This document shows, one piece after another, positions 4,866-5,366 of a DNA stretch of 5,366 nucleotides (the first letter of the stretch is position 1; the number at the start of each line of letters is the position of its first letter). The stretch is taken from NCBI GenBank assembly GCA_025454445.1, contig JALOOK010000361.1, positions 1 through 5,366 on the forward strand, read 5' to 3'. Position numbers and translations under genes: made by a program. The notes beneath the pieces are model-generated. The model was given only the letters and a program-made list of their open reading frames with translations, made no database searches and had not been told where the DNA came from. This DNA comes from Oscillatoria sp. Prado101. Lineage in GTDB: Bacteria > Cyanobacteriota > Cyanobacteriia > Cyanobacteriales > Oscillatoriaceae.

Positions 4866-5366
4866 TTAGACGCTTTTTTTTGCAGCAAATCGCTTTTGCG
4901 CCCACTGGTAAGCGTTCTCAAACACCCCTCCCAAGGCGCAGGCAATTGCTGTTACTAAACCCAATCTCAGCCAGTAATTGGACAGGATTGGGGTCAATAA
5001 AGCCCAAAGACCGACCATGAAATTCATGTGTGTGAGATAGATGCCGTAGGAATAGTCGCCCAGGAGGCTTAAGCTTGGTAAAGCCGGCTCGATTAGATTG
5101 AGCAGCTGAAAAAACAGGCAAAATTCCCCAACGCCTGCGAGGGCGTCGGATGGAACTCTGAAAGTTTGCCAACCGGCATCTGAAGCCCAGTCGAATACTA
5201 AACCGGCAGCATAGAGCAGGGCACTCAGCCACAGCCACCGTTTTTCTAGCAATAACTTTTGGCAAAACCGGCTGACGCCACTCAAAGTGCGACCCGGCTT
5301 TGTGGGTGCCGGTTCAAGCATTGCAACTGCCAGGAAGATGCCGAAGGCAAATTCAAACAAACGCGA
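4866..5366 (-). CDS. Acyltransferase-3 family membrane protein, C-terminal part only
   Basis: The last 166 residues of an integral membrane protein resembling acyltransferase family 3 (OafA/YrhL type), which O-acylate sugars of surface polysaccharides, lipids or antibiotics. Visible features: RLFEFAFGIFLA at 2-13, typical of the second half of this family; membrane segments near 5-17, 43-60, 78-92, 115-130 and 134-150; and SLLGDYSYGIYLTHMNF at 100-116, matching the conserved 'lG..SY.iYL.H' region late in the family. The protein ends in a basic tail (QKRFAAKKSV). The conserved catalytic His region near the N-terminus is outside the window, so activity cannot be judged. The frame is open to the right edge; a TTG at 5358-5360 is an ordinary internal Leu codon, not a start. 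It has the same orientation as the three glycosylation genes, 163 bp upstream of the GT39 gene, so it may be in the same cluster but not necessarily the same transcript. Confidence 0.8.
   Translation of the reverse strand, partial: SRLFEFAFGIFLAVAMLEPAPTKPGRTLSGVSRFCQKLLLEKRWLWLSALLYAAGLVFDWASDAGWQTFRVPSDALAGVGEFCLFFQLLNLIEPALPSLSLLGDYSYGIYLTHMNFMVGLWALLTPILSNYWLRLGLVTAIACALGGVFENAYQWAQKRFAAKKSV

Overview
The window looks like accessory chromosomal DNA from a cyanobacterium, probably a filamentous, repeat-rich one. The evidence is indirect: several short repeat types resemble those common in cyanobacterial genomes, namely CTTCnnn heptamers, small hairpin elements with TATAGCGG-type ends, and palindromic repeats inside genes. 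Upstream Shine-Dalgarno signals are weak, and the proteins have a cyanobacterial flavour. No ribosomal or other marker gene is present, so the assignment is an inference.

All four genes read on the minus strand, from high to low coordinates. At the right edge (4866-5366) lies the C-terminal part of an acyltransferase-3 family membrane protein, whose start is outside the window. A 163-bp gap carrying an inverted-repeat element separates it from a 614-residue GT39/PMT_2-type membrane glycosyltransferase (2858-4702). This gene overlaps by 20 bp a 409-residue fusion (1648-2877) of a DPM1-like GT2 polyprenyl-phosphate sugar synthase with a C-terminal GtrA membrane domain. A 466-bp gap without a gene follows (1182-1647); it holds two abutting MITE-like elements and heptamer repeats. 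A second GT39/PMT_2-type glycosyltransferase (1-1181) then runs off the left edge. It is uninterrupted for 393 codons.

Together these genes suggest a surface-glycan or protein/lipid glycosylation module. The GT2-GtrA fusion would charge a polyprenyl phosphate with one sugar at the cytoplasmic face, and its GtrA domain may help move that donor across the membrane. The two GT39 enzymes would use it on the outer face, and the acyltransferase could decorate the product. The sugar and the acceptor cannot be read from the sequence.

The most notable structure is in the repeats. Both GT39 genes carry different palindromic repeats inserted in frame, which appear as extra hydrophilic segments in loops between membrane helices. 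The first codons of the left GT39 gene are themselves a degenerate heptamer array. The hexamer TGCCGG/CCGGCA recurs more than twenty times, while the usual cyanobacterial HIP1 octamer GCGATCGC was not seen. I found no RNA gene, CRISPR array or complete transposase gene.
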